From positions 3,968,001 through 4,032,000 of the forward strand of contig JAUCEF010000001.1 in the NCBI GenBank assembly GCA_033558025.1: a DNA stretch of 64,000 nucleotides. Direction: 5' to 3'. Made by a program: the position numbers and the translations under genes. The notes under the pieces were generated by a model. The model did no database searches. It was given only the letters and a program-made list of their open reading frames with translations, and was not told the DNA's origin. Positions 10,739-22,202 of the stretch are shown in pieces (positions within the stretch are counted from its first letter, which is position 1; each line of letters opens with the position of its first letter). This stretch comes from Phytophthora sp. 'mugwort' (Eukaryota; Oomycota; Peronosporomycetes; Peronosporales; Peronosporaceae).

Positions 10739-13496
10739 TTAGCAGCAGATCCAGGTCGCAACAGCCCGTCCGTCGAGCTTTCTCAAAGATCGGATCTTGC
10801 AGATTCCGGGATTTTGCGCGAGCGTGCGAGCTCCGCTTCTTGCTCCCACGGTAGAAAAAAGACGCGAACCACGCGTGCGCGTCGCGCTTGGGCTTGGGGA
10901 TCGGGAAGGGGTGCGGAGCTTCTCAGTATGCCTGACAGTGATCCTCCTCGTAGGCCCCATAGCTCGTGTCAAGGGCTGCATCTCGACAGATCTGGCTAGA
11001 TCAAAAGTTAGCGGCTCCAAGGCTGGTACATCAAGGGCCTTCCACGGCTCCTCCCTGTACAGCGCCAGGCTGTTCTCCTTCGTGAGCAAGCCCGGAGGAA
11101 ACGCGAAGGATCCAGCTGCCCCCAACGACTGGTACGCTCAGGAAACATCCACCCGGCGGGAGCACTCGGTTGTCGATCAGGATCCGGGGCGTGATGGTAT
11201 CGAGGGTAAGCACACTAATATGGAATGGTTCCCACGGTGCTGCATCTATCGCGATCACGACCCGCGCTGATGGAAGCCGGGGAGAAAACTATCCTCAGAA
11301 CCGAACGGCTGGGAAGTGGGATCCGTGGCGGGTGTAACGGCAGTAGGGGTTGGATCGGGTGTACCGGCCGCCTGAGTCGCACATTCCACCTCTTCCTCCG
11401 CTTCGGCAGAGTTCGGATCTTGGTCGACCACGATGGGCTTAGCTTAAGTTCCCTCGCCATCGGAGATCTCCGCGGGAAACTATGTCGACGGGCGTCGGAT
11501 CGGGATCGCGCCAGAGCCATTTGTAGTTCGTCGTCGTCGGAGTCGTCGAAGATCGCGTCCGAGTCGCCGAGCTCGGCATTGGATCCACTACAGTAGGAGC
11601 TGGAACCGGGATCGGAGCTAGATCCAGATCCTGTGCCCGGGAACTCTAGTCCCCATCACCGACCTCAGCCACGGCGTCAGCAACGAGATCCAAGGAGGTT
11701 CCTGATTGGTTTGGAGCATTGGGTGATGACGGTATAAAAGGCACCTTCGAGGCCAATCCCGAGGCGGTTGCGCCGTTTACCGCAGGGGATGAGAAACGAG
11801 GCACCTTCTTCGGCGGGCTCGGATCCTCGTGGCGAGGAGAAGCGAGTGGACTCGAGGGCCTCTTGGAAGAGGTGTGGTCACTGCGAGCCACAGAAGTAGA
11901 CCGAACGCCACGTGGAACCGACGAGCTCTGCATGGCGGCCGAGGCGATCGACGCTAAGTTGTCAGGAGCGCTGTCCCGCTCCATGACGGCCGAGTTCTGC
12001 TTGCCGAGCACGCCTTGGTGATCTCGCGACACAAGTTCATGCTGACCGCGGAGTTGATCAAGCTCTTGCGGACCAGCTGGCACGCTTGCTGCATGTTGGA
12101 GATCTGCTCAAAGAGATCTTTCTGGCCCTTGAAATATTACTGCCCCTTTCATACAGCCTCGTCGAGATCTAGGCGTGCCTGATCGCGTTCGCTGGTGATC
12201 TGAGTCACTTGGGCCGCCGCAGATTCCAGATATCGCCGAACTTGAGCGCCGGCGCAGACCTTGGTGCTGGCGCGGGTCACCTGACGCTGGGTCCTCTTGA
12301 GCTCCTGAGCGATCGTGTCGCGAGCAGCCTCGAGTGTGTTTTATGATCCACGCGGAGATTACGGAGCTGGTCTTGCTTCAAATGCAGCGAATCTTCGGCA
12401 CGCGCGTGATCCCGGTAAGCTGCTCCCAGCGAGCGCTTCAGGCGCTCGTTCTCTTCCCGGGTAGCATCTTGCTTGCCCACAGTATGATCGTGAGCCCGGT
12501 GAAGATCGCGCGGCGGCGCTCAGCCTTGTCAAGGAAACCCTCCTGCTCGAGGATCCGCTCACCTCGAGCGTGCAGTTCGATCCGTGCAGCGTGCAGATCT
12601 GCCGCGGGAACAGATCTGAGGAGCCCTTGGTGCAGCTCTTCCCGCAGTCGCTGAGCTTCACACCCCAGATCACAGACATGCTGCTTCCGCTGCTTGGCTG
12701 CGTTGGAGATCCGCATGGCCTTTCTGGAGGCGAAAGATACCCCTGAACACCGTGTAACGCTCGAATCGAGCGGCTTGACACTGCTGCTCGAGGTTGGCGG
12801 ATTGTCGCTTCAGCCCGGTCACTTCATCTCGCAGATCCTGCAGAGTCTGGGTGAGGGAAGAGCAGCCCTGGGAAGTTCGTCTGGCGCGGCACTGCCATGG
12901 TCGGATAGACGACGCTCCAGGCCGAGGGCGTAGTCTTGCAGGCGGGTGTATGCCTCCGCGCTGGTCTCCTCTAGCAAAGCGTTGCGCGCTCGCAGATCGC
13001 CGAAGCCCTGGACCTCCACACGGAGCCTGTCAGTTTCCTGGCGCGCATCAGCTTCGACCAGTGCAGTGTAACTTGGCGGGGTCGAGCTTGAATGACGTCG
13101 TAGCGGTGCTGACGAAGCCCACGAACGAGCGCGCAGTCGTCCAGTTGGGCTTGGCCAGCGCGTGGAGTTCCTCGTTGTGTCGAGGCGCGGCAACCAGACC
13201 CCGCATGGCTTGCTGAGGATTGGCCAGTAGCTCGTCGTAGACACCACGAAGGTGTGGATCGACGTTGCCGCGGATCGCAGCGGATCGAGATCCAGCGCCA
13301 CCGGTATTGCAGCCGCCGAAGGATCGGACGGTCCGTGGTCACAGTGCGCGCATGGAGTAGGAGCGTCCGGAGAAAGGCCTTGCCCGGCGAATACGGCAGC
13401 GTGAGGCGTCGCGTCAGTATATGAATCGCTGTGGGAGGATGACATGGTGGAGACGCTCGGCTTGGGTTGGCGACAGTGGGTTGAGTTGTGGATCAC
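10739..13496 (-). pseudogene. Antisense coding chain between pol and 3' LTR (coiled-coil protein, frameshifted)
   Basis: Reading from 13496 downward, several long minus-strand frames follow one another with protein-like composition. 13496-12819 ends in a heptad-rich segment (ADARQETDRLRVEVQGF, ARNALLEETSAEAYTRLQ). 12716-12438 (AKQRKQHVCDLG, EAQRLREELHQGL, LDKAERRRAIF) and 12480-12277 (ENERLKRSLGAAYRDHARAE) continue the coiled coil. 12083-11646 is Ser/Pro-rich with a basic KRPSSPL/PPKKVPRF section. 11258-11031 and 11125-10739 (VSVLTLD, ILIDNRVLPPGG, SVPVVGGSWILRV, LEPLTFDLARSVEMQPLT) form a folded-looking C-terminus. I infer one roughly 900-residue protein broken by at least five frame changes. 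It is transcribed toward pol, opposite to the element. Function unknown; its position is that of env or accessory ORFs in other LTR elements. Confidence 0.6.
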
Positions 13497-13547
13497 GTCA
13501 CTCGGTGTGGTAGCGTTGCGCGGTGGTCACAACGTGTCAGGGGCAGT

Positions 13548-14403
13548 TGTGGTATTGTATATCCGGATAAGATGGAGGTTGACCGGCAGCTGGAGGATCC
13601 ACGTCGCCAGCGGCAGCCATAACAGCGTCGAGATGATGGATCCTGACCATGCGACACGCCCGGTCTGTATATGGTAAGGATCCTGGACCCGTCCCGTGAG
13701 ATGAGATCCTAAGTACTAGAGTCGATCAATTCAGTGTACACCGGATAGAAGATTCGTAGCTAAACTGAGGTAGAGTGGAGACGGTTGGCCAGGAGAGGGT
13801 CAGAGATGGATCGATCTGAAGGTAGATAGGCTAAGGTATAAATCAGAACCGAGTTTGCACTGGAAGACAGACTCGACTATTGTATAAGGGCTCTTGGCCC
13901 CATACATAGATCAAGTCTAACTTTGGCGATCTTCCTGCACACATGGCAGTTCCTGGATAGCTTGGCCAGGTCGCGCTCGCCCTTTGGCATCTCAACCCCC
14001 CCCTTAAAATCCCGCTATTGGAAGCGGCAAGCATCGTAAAGGAACAAGGACAACTCCGATAAGGAGCAAGGACACCCTCAAGAAGGAACACCTCCGGATT
14101 CCGTATTTCTATTACGGATCCACAAGGTCTACGCAAGGGCTCAAGACCAAACCGACACTGGATTTCGTGCGCAGGAATACCCGCGCAGATCCACCCCTCC
14201 CAAGTCTCCACAAGGACGTCCAAGGCCCACCAAGTACACATCTCGTGTCAACGAGAGAGCAGTACCAGCCCGCCGACGGATGCACAAGGTGAACCATGCA
14301 GCAACAACACGGCCGTCGGAGTACCCCCTCCGTTAGTCGGTGTCTGGGTGCAGTGCGTGTGCATTGGGATCCTACTGAATTTCAACGGATCCGCTTCACC
14401 ACA
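13548..14403 (+). repeat. 3' LTR
   Basis: This repeats 1167-2023 almost exactly. It begins TGTGGTATTG and ends CACCACA. A short purine-rich tract (AGGGGCAG, 13539-13546) just upstream is the best polypurine-tract candidate. The following bases resume the piggyBac coding sequence in frame on the minus strand. Confidence 0.92.
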
Positions 14404-16241
14404 GGCGCCGTCTTGTACCCTAGCGGGAACGTCTTCTGCAGCACTTCGATATTGGACCTGATCTTCCATGCTGTATCCATGGTGGCGTGGTTATCAGTAT
14501 TGTCGGTGAAATGTAGGTTGGCCATGCCACGCTCAAAACGGTGACGAGGAAAGAAGTCGTTAACTGTCCCACGCGTCATGGCACCCACAGTCTTGGCCCC
14601 CCAGTGGTCGCGAAAACGGCGTCGATGGGGGTTCAGCATCCGAGCAATTAACAGTTCTAGCATTTAAGACAAGAACAACTTGAGCGGTGAATCTGCGTAA
14701 GCGAGGACCTCGTCTGTAGGACCGTAGTCTCCTGAATAAAGACCGGGGTATCTCTGCTGGGAATTCCTCAGGTTCCACATGTCGAAACTTACAACATCAT
14801 TTGCATTAGTACATGGTATATGGTACAGTATCTTAAGATTAAAACATACCGAAATTCCATCCACTTGAGCGCATGTCAGCCATGTTCAATTCATCCCGCG
14901 CAGATGTCACCGTCTCGTCCTTTTCCACAATACGCCATGAACGGACATCACCAATGCTTTCGTCTGCAGCCGTATTGGCAGCACTTCTTACACCTTTAGC
15001 GGTGCAATCACTGTCACTCTCCTCATTGTCTTCATTGCCACTTTCATCTTCACTGTCTGCATTTGCATATGTGTCCAATTGCGCACGATTCAACTCCTCC
15101 TCCTCATCAAAGAAGCACAGTTCCGCCTCCGTTTCATCGCAATCCGAGTTCAGCACTTCGTATCGGCAGCATTAGGAGCCTCTGCGCCCACGTTTAATTT
15201 GACGAAGTCCAGTATACCCACATTGAGTGCAGAGTCAACACTTTCATCCGACTTCACACAATCCGCTACACTAATGGTAAGAGTAGTCTCGACAGCAGCT
15301 GCCAACTCTACGCTATCTGGTGTACTCACATCCGGCACAGATTCCACGACCAATAATCAGGAGTCTCGCTCGGCGTTCTGCTTTTACGGATGTCTGGATT
15401 ACGTGGCGGCGATTATTGTTGACGCTCGATCCTACAATTCATTACATAAAATGCATTACATAGCATACAGTCAGTGTGAGATACTGTAGCGACATGATAT
15501 CCGTGACACCATGATGCACCCCATATCCAGTACATCATGTTGTATGGGTTGACATGCCGAGATGGTGTATCCGCTGTCCCTAAGGACAGTTGTACCTGCC
15601 ATCGCCTTCACATGCTGTATCTTCACCCTCCAAAGATGCTGGATTTTCCACATTCTGTACATTCCTACATAACATACAACAGTTAGTATACATGTTGTCG
15701 CAGACACCATCAAACATGTCCTACCTTGACATCTTCGCGCTTGAGACGCCATCATGCATAACTACTGCCGGAGATGGCTTGGTCATTTTTTTCGACGGAT
15801 CTGATGCCTTGTCCGCAGTTCTCATCTACTTGCCTCCTTCTGCTTTTTCTTGGCCTCACCAATCTCAGCAAGGCGCTTCCGGGCGGTAGCCTTGGCAGCA
15901 CTTCCCTTAGCCCCTGCAGCAGCTGCTGTGCCACACCGTTTATCCCCCGCAGCCTTCCTCACCGCTTTCTCCTTCTCCTTCGCCGACTTGGCGGTGCTTG
16001 GCTTTCTGGCCTTCTTCGTTTTCGTTGGTGGTTTTACCCGCGCGACCCTGGCCTTTCCCTTCTTCTGCAGGGCTTTCTTCTTGAGGGGCTCGAGCTCTTC
16101 GTCATCATGGCTCTCGTCCGCTCCCTCGTCCTCGCCATAGTCGTCGTCCCCATCGTCCTTGCCGTAGTCGTCATCCTCGTCTGGCGCAAACTCGTCTGGC
16201 ACAAACTCGCCATCATCGTCCTTCGCCTTCCGCTTCGCCAT
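14404..16241 (-). pseudogene. piggyBac-type transposase, N-terminal part (5' half of split gene)
   Basis: Start uncertain: first ATG 16241 in an open frame 16265-15822 encoding an Asp/Glu- then Lys/Ala-rich N-terminus. A plausible 66-bp intron after the KEA codons leads to VMHDGVSSAKMSR. A second intron, 15724-15665, has a TACTAAC branch site and leads to NVQNVENPASLEGED. A further donor lies at 15595. After one apparent frame break near 15150, the acidic segment ending SSGWNFG is joined by a 62-bp intron (14849-14788, GTATGT...TAATG...AAG) to FDMWNLRNSQQRYPGLYSGD and EVLAYADSPLKLF, typical of this family. Frame changes then lead to RFERGMANLHFTDN and TFPLGYKTAP at 14404. The codon interrupted there continues at 1166 past the Gypsy element. 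The domain assignment is firm; N-terminal exons are tentative. Confidence 0.75.
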
Positions 16242-18119
16242 CGCCTTCTTCCCCGATCCAGCCACAGTCTTGGCGGCGACGGCGGGCGTTGCTGGGAAAT
16301 GACGCGCTTCTGTGCTGCCAGGTACGCCCTACCCTTCCCGATAGTTAGCCGTGCAACTGGAACCGTTGCCGCTCGTGGGACAGACGGCACAGGCGGGGAT
16401 TCGACGAAAACGGTATCCTCCTCCCGCCAAATATGCTGCGCGATCAGCTAAAATATTATTCCTCTCATCGGCGCTTTTGCCTTCGAGACGCTCTTAGAGT
16501 CTTTGTCACTCACTACGTGTCTCCAGAGAGGGGGGGGGTCACCTTGCTGGTTTCCTTTGCTTTTTCTAAATGACATGAATCAGCCGTTGGTGGAGCCACG
16601 GCCATTGGTGTGATGGGTGTTCGTTGTGCCCCGTCGTCGCCCATATTGACACCTACCCCTGTGCATTTGATGGAATCTCTCGTTTTGTTCAGGATTTCAT
16701 AGTACTTGAATTCACTATACTTTGGAGTTTCTGAGTCAATCCTTATTTAAACATGTTGTACGTACAACATGAATCATGCTGTCAGATACAACGTGTGGGC
16801 GTGGGGGGATTAAGGCGAATAGGGCGAAGACAGCTACGCAGAGTGGCTGGACTACCTATTTGGGTAAATAATGGGCCAATTGGTTAGAGACGTGCGCTAT
16901 TCCTGGTGTCGCTACCAGCCAGAATGGGATCGAATCACACCACCATGCTATTAAGCAGTCATTCGCGCCGATCCTGCGCGCTAGTACCGCCACCGTGCAG
17001 AGCGAATCTCTACCCAGTATACTTTTCCACCAGTCGACCATACTGACTCACTTGAATCTGGCACATTTCTGCGAAGGTCCGTGCATCTCTTGATGGAAGT
17101 TAAAGTTAGTGAAACTAAACCCTGCTTGTTGTTTGTTGCAGGGACCGATTTTCGTCAAGTGTATCGCAAAGGCTCGCAAGCTCCTCGCCATCAAAAAACA
17201 CCACTACATCAGCAGAGTTACCAGACGCAAAGTGGTGAAAGCCATTCCTTTCAACGCAAGCAAGTATGCTGTTGTCGGTAACAACGTCCACATAAATAGA
17301 GCGTGACGCTATTTCCGTACCATAAAGGGCAACAATCAGGGGACGGAGCAAGTCAAAAAGAGAGAGGAGGCCAAGATGAAGTACATGGAAGACTTGGACT
17401 CAGACTCATTTACGACGAGATCGTGTTTAAATTCGCCAGTGTTCTGCTGGAGAAGCCAGTTAAGAAGCCGCCGATGCGTCTTCGTTTCCTCCTGTCAAAT
17501 ACGCAAGATGGACGTGAGGCTATGGTAGACACGGGCTGGAACGAGCTATATCAATGCAGATTCTGTCAGTGCTGTGTAAGAGGTTGCAACTGCAAGGTGC
17601 ATGCCCTGCAGAAACGAAAAGGGGGCCTTCGTGAAAAAGATATCGCTGTGGAGATTGGCTGTGCTGGCAGTGGGCTCCATCATGACTATGCTTTTAACGA
17701 TTCCCTCGGCCTCCACATGCCAGCGCCTTCGAGGTATGACATAAATGGTGCCTCTAGTGTTATTGTTGTTGCTAATTTTCTTTTCCTTGCATTGCTCGGC
17801 GCTCAGCTCGCGAGTGACCAACTGGGCAACAAGTAGTCCACGAGAACTTGAATATTGTACATGCACTTATTTTTCTTCCTAATTTACAGTTACTAAAAAG
17901 CCCATTTGTTTACATGGGTGGGAGGGTATCCCAAAAATTCCAGTCTCAATAACCAGAAGGCCGGACAATGCGCTTCCGCCAGCGGCGCTTCTTCGCGTAC
18001 CCTAGCGGTGCCCCCAGTCTCCACACACTCAGCTCCGTGTCTTCCCACAGGTACGTGGCCACCTCTTGTTGCTTGTCACGGAAGTGCTCGCGTTGTTGCT
18101 CACTGTACGCCGTGCTATT
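16242..18119. other. Intergenic stretch between piggyBac remnant and KPTN
   Basis: No gene is recognised. It holds the palindrome at 16753-16770, a G-run near 16532-16540 and several open frames. A plus-strand frame ends at 17306 (IAKARKLLAIKKHHYISRV) and a frame at 17303-17836 has a hydrophobic C-terminus, but neither resembles a family I know. A minus-strand frame at 17041-16856 (VDWWKSILGRDSLCTVAVLARRI) faintly recalls hAT C-termini but is too short to call. The last about 200 bases should contain the KPTN promoter. Confidence 0.4.
16753..16770. repeat. Perfect 18-bp palindrome ATGTTGTACGTACAACAT
   Basis: A perfect inverted repeat lies upstream of the piggyBac N-terminal exon and just after a TTAA (16747-16750). 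Its half-site, TACAACATG or its complement, recurs at 47-55, 950-958 and 15536-15545, in introns of the same gene. It may be a terminal or subterminal recognition site of the element; this is inference. Confidence 0.55.
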
Positions 18120-19619
18120 ATGACCGCTACCGACAGCTACACGCTGGTGACAACGGACCGATGTGTGTCATTCTTAGGCTACGGAGACGCAGGCTATAAC
18201 CTCCACAAGCTTGAGGTTGGAGACCTTCGCGCCGGGAAGGTGGATGTAATGGCGAGTGCTGCTATTGAGCGGCCAGCGACGCTCCAGTCGCAAGTGGCAG
18301 TCGCGTGCGCGGTCGGAGATGCTTTGTATTTGCAGGTATTGACCTTTCAGCATGAGTCTCTCGGCAGTGGAGAAGCTCCAGAACCTGCTAGCTGTGGGAA
18401 ATTTGATCTGGAGGCAGCACCCACGTGCATGTTCAGTGTACACGCCGCAGGAACAAGTGGAGACGTCTTCCGCGGCGTTATGGTGTGCTGCATAGAGTCC
18501 ATGACGGCGTTTGGGTATATTGAGAATGAGAAGGAATCATCGACAAGTGAATCGAGTGCTGTTTGCGCTCGTCTGGACAGTGAACAGTTCGCTGTGTTCT
18601 TTCCCGAGCTCGCGACGTTCTCGCACACGATCCTGGCTGTGGATGTCTTCATCTCGCCTGAAAAGGACCAAGGCTGGGTCGCGTTCGGTTGTGCTGACGG
18701 GTAATTCCTTCTAAAAGTTGCACTGCTCTACGCTTGACACTTACTGCCATGCTTTTTTATATCTTAGTCTGGTACGCGTGTTCCACGGAAATACTCACGG
18801 AGGGTGCCTTGGCGGCCCATTCAAGACCAAAGATCTACAGCTAAACGGCCCCGTGACTTCTGTCGCTCTTTTTCCGAAGCAGACAATTTCGATAAAAGAG
18901 GCTACCTCGAGTTGGTTCTGTAACCTGTTGGTGACATGCGCCATCGGTCAGGCGGTTGTCTTTGAGGACCTGTATAGCACGACCGATCTAGACCGGAATG
19001 GTGAGGTGCTGATGGACTCGGACACCTTCGACTCGATCTTCGCGGGAGTAACTGCTGACATCGACCTGGTAAGCGTGCAACTTACTCGCCGCATTCATTT
19101 GGCTTGTAGCTTGCTCATCGCAATTGCATATTTCCTCTAATTTGACAGGATGGAGATGTTGAACTCCTACTGGGGACAGACAGTCAGGTTATGTTGGCAT
19201 ACAAGGGGTGCGCAGAAAGCGATAACAGCTATGAAGCTATCCATGAAGATACGACGAAGATCTCGCTTGAGCCCAGAGCCAACGAAGCAACACTTATCAG
19301 TGGAAATGTGTCGCCTACGTCGCCTGATAGCTTGCGTAACATTTGGAGTGACGTGGAGACAATTGCAGTAGGTGATCATGACGTTCATCCGTCAGCATCG
19401 CTGGCCCGACGACGGAAATGGCAGCGACTATCCCGGAGTCGCTGGGACCTTGAGACGTTTGGCTCCATCTACAGTCTCCTGTGGAGAGACGTTAACCACG
19501 ACGGAGTACCCGAGCTACTGATCGCCAGCTCCACTGGCATTTACGTATATGAAGCAGACCCGATCATCGTCATTGACAAGCTTGAGCATGTGCTAGAAGC
19601 ATTGCACATGTCCGCATAG
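18120..19619 (+). CDS. KPTN: Kaptin (KICSTOR subunit) homologue, 3 exons
   Basis: Exons 18120-18700, 18768-19068 and 19149-19619 join in frame through GT-AG introns of 67 and 80 bp to give 450 residues; human kaptin has 436. Kaptin belongs to KICSTOR, which tethers the TORC1 inhibitor GATOR1 to lysosomes in animals. Matches to the family run along the protein: FFPELATFSHTILAVDVF, GCADGLVRVFH across intron 1, GPVTSVALF, VVFEDLY, then DSDTFDSIFAGVTADIDL joined over intron 2 to DGDVELLLGTDSQV, and near the end LLWRDVNHDGVPELLIAS. The two DxDxDG-type loops are the calcium-loop-like turns of a beta-propeller. The start ATG is chosen because upstream in-frame codons lack an ATG and the alignment begins soon after. 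MIPEP follows 185 bp downstream on the same strand. The call rests on remembered family similarity. Confidence 0.85.
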
Positions 19620-19804
19620 TGCAAATTGAATGGAAGCATCCATCATCATCATTTCTGATTCGTCCAAACAATATTCAAACTACTCCAATTGGTCCAAAAT
19701 AAGTACACCATCGCAAGGCATATGCCACCTGCCAGTATATCACCATCCGCAATGCTAAATTGCGACTTCACTCTGGAATTGACACGGTAGCGGCACTGGA
19801 GACC

Positions 19805-22202
19805 ATGCTGTCGCTCTGCTCTGCTGCTGGGCGACGCTCGCTTGCTCGCCACGTTCGGCTCCTGTCCGTAACCGGAACGCCAGGGAGCCCCGAGGAAGTC
19901 TCCGCCGCTGCGAGCTTGAGCTCCTCGGCAGAGGCCAAGCCGGGACTTTTCCAGCTGCCGGACCTACACGCCCCATCGGACTTCCCGAAACTCACACGGG
20001 ACGTCAAGTTGCAGTGTCATCAACTGCGGAAGGAGGTACCATGTCACTGCTTTGATATAACACTACTTACCGGTGCTAAAGTAATTGCCTATTGTTATCA
20101 GCTTGCGGCATCGCCCCCGGGGTTGCAGACACTGCGCACTCTGGATGACGTTTCCAATGCCATTTGCTCGGTCATTGACGCCGCGGAGCTCTGCCGCAAT
20201 GTGCATCCCAACGAGTAGGAGGTGATATTGCTAGCTTACTAAGCCGACGTGAGTACTAACGTCATTCTGCCGTTGTCAGGAACTTCCGGCGAGCGGCGAG
20301 CGAGTGTTTCACGGAGCTGTCGGACTTTATCCAGAACCTGAACGCTGATGTGGAGTTGTATCGGGCGCTGAAGACGGTAACACAGGACAAAATTGGCATG
20401 AAGAGCTTTACGCCGGAGCAGAGACGGATGGGGATTCTGCTCCGTAATGAGTTTGAACGCGATGGTATCCATTTGTCGCAGTCAGACCGGCAGCGAGTGA
20501 TTTCACTACAGAACGATATTACGCAGCTCAGCATGCAATTCCAATCGACCATGTACAACGCAAGAGAATACGTGGAGGTGCCAGCGAAGCTTATTCGTGG
20601 GATGCCGCATAGTATCACGTCCGTATGCGAGCGCAAGTGGATGAGTCGCGACACTTTGAGGGTCCCCACTGATATGCACGTCATGAACACGATCTTGAAG
20701 TGGGTTGGTGCTCCTGAAGTCCGACGAAATATGTACATTGCAGCCAACTCGTGTGCGAAGGATAACCTTCCTGTTCTAGATATGCTGCGGGCGAAACGAC
20801 ATGAACTGGCTCAACTTCTGGGCTTCCCTACGTACGCTCACCTGGCAACAAGGTAAGCATAAACCAGAGTTGTATCAGCATTGTAAGATAACGTGATCCC
20901 AGTATCTGACCATGTCCGATACGCATATTTGACCCAACAGTGACCGCATGATCGGATCCCCAGAAGCCGTGGAAAACTTCATTGAGGACATTGCCAAGCA
21001 GCTTATGTCGAAGGTTCGTCAAATTTGGATGCCAATTTAAGTTGCTACGTTATTTAACATCGTTTCCACGCTACCAGGCTAAAATGGAGCAACAACTTCT
21101 GCTGGATGCAAAGCGGAAGCATGAAGGCCAATCTGTCAATCAAGTTTACATGTGGGATTTACCCTATTATATGGGCATGCTTAAAGCCCAGAAGCATCGC
21201 ATCGATTCGCGCGTCATCTCTGCGTACTTCCCGCTCGATAACTGTTTAAAGGGGCTGCATTTGCTGTGCTCAGCATTGTTTGGTCTGGAGCTGAAGCAAG
21301 TGCCCATGCTCAACGCGAGCGAGCGTTGGCACGAGGACGTGGTTAAGCTTGCACTCACTCGGAATGGCAAAACCCTGGGATACATTTACTTTGATCTGTA
21401 TCCACGACCGAACAAGTACAACCACGCAGCTCACTTCACCATCCGTTGTGGCAAGCGTTTAAGCGAGACGTCGTACCAGAAACCGATCGTGGCCCTCGTT
21501 TGCAACTTTAACAAGCCTGCGCCGGACAGTCCATCATTGCTGACGCACGCTGAAGTGGAGACGCTTTTCCATGAATTTGGTCACGCCATGCATTCGTTGC
21601 TGTCTCGCACTGAATTTCAGCACCTTTCGGGCACACGCGCGACACTGGATTTCGTGGAGACTCCATCGCACCTGTTCGAGTACTTTGCATGGGATTACCG
21701 CGTGGTCAGTGAGTTCGCCCACCACTATCGGACAGGCGCGCCGTTGCCTGTTGCAATGATGCAAGGATTGCGCGCCTCAAAGACCATGTTTGCAGCGATG
21801 GATACACAAACCCAGTGTCTGTATTCGATGCTGGACCTTCAACTCTTCGGAGAGCAGCCTTTGCCGTGCAACCCTCCTACGACCACACAGATGTTGCACG
21901 GGTTGCAGAACTCGAGTACGCTGGTGCCTCACGTTGATGGGACGTACTGGCACACGCGCTTCGGACACCTTATTGGCTACGGTGCCGGCTACTACAGCTA
22001 TTTGTACGCTCGTGTGTTCGCTGCCGATATCTGGCATACCAACTTTGTTGGTTTCCAGGGTCCGTTGAATCGCAAAGCAGGCGAGAAATTGTACCAGAAG
22101 CTGATGGTTCATGGCGGTGCCAAGGACCCCAACGATCTCTTGGTCGATATGCTTGGCCGTGAGCCATCTCCAGCGAATTATCTACACGAACTGGGCGTGT
22201 AG
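19805..22202 (+). CDS. MIPEP: Mitochondrial intermediate peptidase (M3 metallopeptidase), 5 exons
   Basis: Exons 19805-20035, 20102-20214, 20280-20852, 20941-21013 and 21078-22202 join in frame to 704 residues, close to the usual 700-715. The 65-bp intron 2 has a TACTAAC site. The N-terminus (MLSLCSAAGRRSLARHVRLL) is Arg-rich without acidic residues, as expected of a mitochondrial presequence. The family landmarks are GLFQLPDLHAPSDFP, LDDVSNAICSVIDAAELCR, NVHPNE joined over intron 2 to NFRRAASECFTELSDFIQ, and the zinc-binding HEXXH in TLFHEFGHAMHSLL (about 21563-21604). The C-terminal half has GYGAGYYSYLYARVFA and ends at ANYLHELGV. The enzyme removes an octapeptide from MPP-processed precursors in the matrix. 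All catalytic features and splice phases look intact. Confidence 0.95.

Larger units (their letters stand above)
1167..14403 (+). mobile_element. 13.2-kb Gypsy (Ty3-like) LTR retrotransposon, chromodomain-bearing, inactive
   Basis: Direct repeats of about 856 bp bound the element. The 3' LTR starts TGTGGT and both end ACCACA, a perfect 6-bp inverted terminus; the 5' copy has TATGGT. The bases before the 5' LTR (GGCGG, 1162-1166) and after the 3' LTR (GGCGC, 14404-14408) form a 5-bp target duplication with one mismatch. Order inside on the plus strand: primer binding site, gag with zinc knuckle, protease, reverse transcriptase, RNase H, a second RNase H-like domain, integrase, chromodomain. 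On the minus strand a separate coding chain precedes the 3' LTR. The body is about 11.5 kb, long for Gypsy. Reading frames are broken many times while the LTRs differ at only about five positions plus one C-run indel. The element sits exactly inside a piggyBac codon run, so the boundaries are well supported. Confidence 0.93.

Noticed and set aside
10814..12021. Plus-strand open frames opposite the antisense coding chain
   Set aside because: They lack family similarity and mirror GC-rich minus-strand frames with clear coiled-coil composition; treated as shadows.
15079..16451. Plus-strand hydrophobic open frames (Leu/Val/Ser-rich)
   Set aside because: They are antisense shadows of the acidic/Lys-rich piggyBac N-terminal exons.
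16866..16945. AATTGGTTAGAG ... GGGATCGAATC looks like A- and B-boxes of a tRNA or SINE
   Set aside because: The anticodon and T stems do not pair properly and no 3' tail or repeat copy is visible in the window.
17546..17866. Minus-strand frame with VEAEGIVKSIVMMEPTASTA
   Set aside because: No family match and no neighbouring frames that extend it.
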